NCBI RefSeq assembly: GCF_014647915.1
Contig: NZ_BMQC01000008.1
Span: forward strand, 1 to 64,000
Direction: 5' to 3'
DNA from: Pilimelia terevasa
GTDB taxonomy: Bacteria; Actinomycetota; Actinomycetes; Mycobacteriales; Micromonosporaceae
Length of the DNA: 64,000 nt
The position numbers and the translations under genes were made by a program. The notes under the pieces are model-generated. The model did not search any database, was not told the DNA's origin, and saw only the letters and a program-made list of their open reading frames with translations. Positions 60,727-64,000 of this stretch are shown here, piece after piece; position 1 is the stretch's first letter; each line of letters opens with the position of its first letter.

Positions 60727-61836
60727 ATGGGCAACTTGTCGCGGCTACTGAAGGAGAGCTGGGCCCTCGTCGAAGACCAGCAGGACAAGGTCGCCGGCTA
60801 CTTCTACGCCCGGCTGTTCCTGACCGACCCCCGCCTGCGGGACCTGTTCCCCGTCCACATGGACGTACAGCGCGCGCGCCTGCTCGGCGCCATCGTGCAC
60901 GCCGTGCAGACCCTGGAGGACCCGGAGCAGTTCGACAGCTACCTGCGGGCACTGGGCCGCGACCACCGCAAGTTCGAGGTGGTCGGCGCGCACTACGACG
61001 TCGTCGGCGCCGCCCTGGTGGAGGCGCTGCGGACGTTCGCCGGGGAGCAGTGGGGCTGGGAGTACGAGCAGGCGTGGAAGGACGCGTACGCCGTCATCGC
61101 CCGCAAGATGCAGGCCGGCGCGGCGGAGGACGACAACCCGCCCTTCTGGCACGCCGAGGTCGTCGCGCACCAGCGGTACGGCCGGGACATGGCGGTGTTC
61201 ACCTGCCGCACGTCCACCCCGCTGGACTACCGGCCCGGGCAGTACGTCAGCCTGGAGAGCCAGTACCACCCGCGCGTGTGGCGCGCCTACTCCGTGGCGA
61301 ACGCGCCGCGCCGGGACAACCTGCTGGAGTTCCACGTCCGGGCACTCGGCGCCGGGTGGGTGTCGGGCGCGCTGGTGCGGCGGCTCCGGGCCGGGGACCC
61401 GCTGCGGCTGGCGGCGCCGATGGGCGACATGGTGTTGGACCGGCGGTCGGCGCGCGACATCGTCTGCGTGGCCGGCGGTACCGGGCTGGCGCCGATCAAG
61501 GCCCTCATCGACGAGCTGACCACCTACAACCGCACCCGCTGGGTGCACGTCTTCCTCGGCGCGCGCGACCGCGACGACCTGTACCACCTGGACGAGCTGA
61601 CCCAGCTCGCCGCGCGTTACCCGTGGCTGTCGGTGGTCCCTTCGTGCAGCGAGGACGAGACGTTCACCGGCGAGCGGGGACACGTCAACGAGGTGATGTC
61701 CCGCTACGGGCCGTGGGCCGAGCACGACTTCTTCGTGTCGGGGCCGGCGCCGATGGTCCGGGGCACGATGCGGACGCTCAGCGAGCTGCGGGTGCCCTCG
61801 ACGCGGATCCGGTACGACGCGTTCACCGAGTGGTGA
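60727..61836 (+). CDS. Flavohemoprotein-like globin oxidoreductase
   Basis: 369 residues from ATG at 60727 with AAGGGG 6 nt upstream. A globin domain (about 5-130) is followed by a ferredoxin-reductase-type FAD and NAD module: YRPGQYVSLE, RVWRAYSVANAP (FAD) and CVAGGTGLAPIKALI (NAD), ending with DFFVSGPAPMV. The family detoxifies nitric oxide or acts as NADH-dependent reductase. It is about 30 residues shorter than typical Hmp (about 400). Confidence 0.9.
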   Translation: MGNLSRLLKESWALVEDQQDKVAGYFYARLFLTDPRLRDLFPVHMDVQRARLLGAIVHAVQTLEDPEQFDSYLRALGRDHRKFEVVGAHYDVVGAALVEALRTFAGEQWGWEYEQAWKDAYAVIARKMQAGAAEDDNPPFWHAEVVAHQRYGRDMAVFTCRTSTPLDYRPGQYVSLESQYHPRVWRAYSVANAPRRDNLLEFHVRALGAGWVSGALVRRLRAGDPLRLAAPMGDMVLDRRSARDIVCVAGGTGLAPIKALIDELTTYNRTRWVHVFLGARDRDDLYHLDELTQLAARYPWLSVVPSCSEDETFTGERGHVNEVMSRYGPWAEHDFFVSGPAPMVRGTMRTLSELRVPSTRIRYDAFTEW

Positions 61837-62776
61837 GCCGCTGGCGGGGGATCGGCGGGCCGGCGAAGCGCCAGTCCAGCCGGTAGCGCGCCTGCAGCGG
61901 CGGGTTGTCGGCGCTCCACCGCACCCGGGTGCGGTCCCCGAGCGCCTCCGTCGACAGCCGCAGCGCCGTCGGGCCGGCCACGGGTGAGGTGCCGGTACCC
62001 CGGACGTCGGGCGCGCCGGGCAGGTCCAGGTCGATCGCCAGCCGGCCGGTCGGCAGCCGGACGGTGCGGCGCAGCCAGGGGCCGGCCTGCGCGGCGGTCG
62101 CGGTGACCGTGTAGTCGAGGGTGGCGCGGGTGCCGGGCAGGATCGGGTACGTGCCGTCGTCGTCCTCGAAGACCAGCCACGCCTCGGCCGCGGCGACGTC
62201 CGCGGCGCTGGGCTGCCAGCGGACGGGTCGCCGCCGGCCGTCGGTGGTCGAGGTGACGCGGGCGCGCAGCGACTCCGCGGTGGGCGCGGCGTCGGCGGTG
62301 GCGAGGCCGACCCGGACCGCGAACCGGGTGACCGGGTCCGCGCCCGCGTTGTAGAGGGCGCGGCGCACGGTGCAGCGGTACCGTCGGCCGTCGAAGTGCA
62401 GGCTCGTCAGCTCCCGTTCGATCACCAGGCCGGCGGTCGGGGGCAGCCACGGCGGGCCGGCCGGCGTCGGTCCGGGGGTGGCCCGGCGCAGGCGCGCGTA
62501 CGCCTCGAAGTGGCGCCAGATGGCGCCCGCGCTCAGCAGTACCGCCTCGGCCCGGCGGGCGAAGTCGGCGGTGGGCCGGTGCCGGCAGCTCTCGATGTGG
62601 CTGACGTACGAGGGGTCGAACCGCATCCGCGCCGCGAGCTGCTTCTTGCTCAGGCCGCGCGTGCGCCGCCAGCGGCCCAGCTCTCCCGCGAACGCGGCGG
62701 CCGCCGCGTCCGCCCGCCCGGCGGCGCCGTCGGTGGGCGCGGCGGCGGGTGCGCCGCCCGGCGGGCGGGTGGACAT
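61823..62776 (-). CDS. XRE-type HTH regulator with C-terminal sensor-like domain
   Basis: 317 residues from ATG at 62776. An HTH near 25-55 (RGLSKKQLAARMRFDPSYVSHIE) is followed by a C-terminal beta-rich domain (about 90-317) with repeated VRVGLATADA and LDYTVTATAAQ strands. Its 3' end overlaps the flavohemoprotein 3' end by 14 nt. It could regulate that gene, but the target is not shown. Confidence 0.75.
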   Translation of the reverse strand: MSTRPPGGAPAAAPTDGAAGRADAAAAAFAGELGRWRRTRGLSKKQLAARMRFDPSYVSHIESCRHRPTADFARRAEAVLLSAGAIWRHFEAYARLRRATPGPTPAGPPWLPPTAGLVIERELTSLHFDGRRYRCTVRRALYNAGADPVTRFAVRVGLATADAAPTAESLRARVTSTTDGRRRPVRWQPSAADVAAAEAWLVFEDDDGTYPILPGTRATLDYTVTATAAQAGPWLRRTVRLPTGRLAIDLDLPGAPDVRGTGTSPVAGPTALRLSTEALGDRTRVRWSADNPPLQARYRLDWRFAGPPIPRQRLTTR

Positions 62777-62904
62777 GCGGTCGGGCCTCTCGGTGTCGTC
62801 GCGGAACCGCTTCAGTCTGACGCCTGAGTACGTCGAGCGGGGGTATGTGCGCCTTACCGACAGTTCTCTTGACAACCGCCCGGCGGCCGGTGGAATGTGA
62901 TCAA

Positions 62905-62923
62905 GTTAGTTAGGCTAGCCTTA
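62905..62923 (+). promoter_or_regulatory. Iron-box-like (IdeR/DmdR) site
   Basis: GTTAGTTAGGCTAGCCTTA matches 14 of 19 positions of the actinobacterial iron box TTAGGTTAGGCTAACCTAA, with the core TTAGGCTA intact. It lies upstream of a FhuF-like iron reductase gene, which supports iron control. Confidence 0.7.
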
Positions 62924-62955
62924 GCGTGGTGGCGGTCCCGCCGCGACCCGCGCCC

Positions 62956-63045
62956 GTCCGGTAGGCACCCGTCCGGCACGCACCTGTCCGGTGCGCAGGC
63001 GTCCGGTACGCCTCTGTCCGGCGCACCTGCGTCCGGTACGCCCGG
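62956..63045. repeat. Six-copy 15-bp tandem repeat
   Basis: GTCCGG recurs exactly every 15 bp at 62956, 62971, 62986, 63001, 63016 and 63031, with diverged tails (for example GTCCGGTGCGCAGGC and GTCCGGCACGCACCT). It lies between the iron-box-like site and the FhuF-like start. Confidence 0.85.
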
Positions 63046-63259
63046 CGGCGCGGCGAGTCGGGGGCACCGCGCGCGCAGCCGGGGGTCCGGCCCCGGTCCG
63101 ACGGCGGCGGATGTCGAGGTACGCGAACTCAGGAACTCCGGTGCGGTCGGGCCGGACGCGGGTCCACCGGCCCGCACACCACCCTGTCGCTGGCGGCTGC
63201 CCGCCCCGCTCCACCCGTTTCGATCCGCGCCCCCGCGGCGCGCGCAGGAGGTGGTCGAC

Positions 63260-64000
63260 GTGCACACAGTAGCGTCGCGCCACGCGGTGCCGCCGGCCCG
63301 CGCCGGCCTGCCCGACCCGCTCGCCGCCGTCCGCGAGGTCCTCGCCGCGGCAGCCCGCACCCGTGCGCCGCTGGGGCTCGCCCCGCACCTCACGGTCGAC
63401 GAGGGTCACCCCGGCTGGGTACCGGCGACGGCGCTGGCCGACGGCACCCGCATCGCCGACCTCGTGGAGACCAGCCGCCGCCGCTTCGACGCCGCCCCCG
63501 CGGCGGCTGTGGCCCTGGCGTGGAAGTCCTACGGGTACTGGCTGGCGCTGCCCGCCGTCCTCGGCTGGGCGTACGCGCGCCAGGTGCCGCTGATGCGCCC
63601 CGCCGACGTGCTCGTCGGACTCGACACCGGCGAACTGGTCCCGCAGGTCGGGCTGCGCCGCGGTACGGCCGTGGCGGTCCTGCCCAGCGACCCGCTGGCC
63701 GTGACGGCGCCGGACGCGGTCACCGTCGTCGCCGACGAGGCCGCGCTCCTGGCCGCCCTGCGCGACACGCTGCGCACCGCGCACGTCGACCCGGTGATCG
63801 GGCAGCTCCGCCGGCAGGTGCGGATCAGCGGCCGCACCCTGCTCGGCTCACTGGCCTCCGGCGTCGCGTACGGCGTGCTCGGCGCCGCCGAGGTCCTGCC
63901 GGGGACCATCCGCGACACCCTCGACGCGCTGCTCGGCGCGCTCGGCGTCGCCGACCTCGTGGCGGTGGCGCAGGCGCCCGACGGCTCCTGGGCGGTCCAG
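63260..64000 (+). CDS. FhuF-like siderophore-iron reductase (incomplete at window edge)
   Basis: 247 codons visible from GTG at 63260 behind AGGAGG (spacing 8); the frame stays open to the end. WKSYGYWLALPAVLGWAYARQ near 90-110, and LLGSLASGVAYGVLGAA near 195-210, resemble the FhuF family, whose Cys cluster would lie at the missing C terminus. These cytoplasmic enzymes free iron from ferric siderophores. The [2Fe-2S] site cannot be checked here. Confidence 0.75.
   Translation, partial: MHTVASRHAVPPARAGLPDPLAAVREVLAAAARTRAPLGLAPHLTVDEGHPGWVPATALADGTRIADLVETSRRRFDAAPAAAVALAWKSYGYWLALPAVLGWAYARQVPLMRPADVLVGLDTGELVPQVGLRRGTAVAVLPSDPLAVTAPDAVTVVADEAALLAALRDTLRTAHVDPVIGQLRRQVRISGRTLLGSLASGVAYGVLGAAEVLPGTIRDTLDALLGALGVADLVAVAQAPDGSWAVQ

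Larger units (their letters stand above)
62777..63259. other. Divergent intergenic region with iron-box-like site and tandem repeat
   Basis: No gene supported. It holds the iron-box-like site at 62905-62923 and six 15-bp repeats at 62956-63045. Confidence 0.55.

Overview
The window is about 70% G+C, uses ATG/GTG starts behind AGGAG-type ribosome sites, and carries typical high-G+C actinomycete genes (Lsr2, DnaE2, a TTGAC-type LexA-controlled promoter, LysM-BTAD and Tad genes of actinobacterial type). A filamentous actinomycete of the Micromonosporaceae kind is the best guess; genus and species cannot be fixed from the sequence alone. Two tRNA genes near the right end show that this part is chromosomal.

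Left part (1-24.8 kb, plus strand): a conjugation-type gene block. A repeat- and palindrome-rich non-coding stretch (1-780) is followed by a sigma-like HTH gene, then a type IV secretion core in order: VirB2-like pilin, VirB6-like membrane protein, PrgI-family protein, VirB4 ATPase, VirD4-type coupling ATPase, and a replication-relaxation protein. Next come about 17 mostly unknown genes. They include a double winged-helix protein, a membrane GGDEF protein, a VirB1-like lytic/M23 peptidase, a MoxR ATPase with its VWA/metallopeptidase partner, and two families of internal paralogues. Nearly all of these genes carry a gene-specific hairpin about 20-45 nt before the start codon. A repeated CTCTAACGG motif marks three intergenic regions.

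Middle part (24.9-37.1 kb, minus strand): one long, tightly overlapping operon for a Tad/Flp-type pilus (TadZ, TadA, TadB, TadC, CpaB, several Flp/TadE-like pilin proteins) that ends in a membrane LysM-BTAD protein and a DUF2637 (SpdB-like) protein. It converges on the T4SS block across a strong hairpin. No integrase, relaxase or prepilin peptidase is visible, so the element may extend left of the window or rely on host functions.

Right part (37-59.5 kb): an accessory region. It holds a macrolide-glycosyltransferase-like gene, dnaE2 with a perfect LexA box overlapping its promoter, a STAS protein, an HTH/ClpN operon with two operators and an apparently leaderless start, a secreted NucA/NucB nuclease followed by a small possible inhibitor gene, an IS256-family element, lsr2, a GIY-YIG protein, a BKACE enzyme, a visibly lower-G+C three-gene module of unknown function (53.8-57.0 kb) and several small stand-alone genes.

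Right end (59.9-64 kb): tRNA-Arg(ACG) and tRNA-Ser(GCT), a flavohemoprotein-like gene behind a perfect palindrome, an XRE-type regulator, and the start of a FhuF-like iron reductase gene behind an iron-box-like site and a 15-bp tandem repeat.
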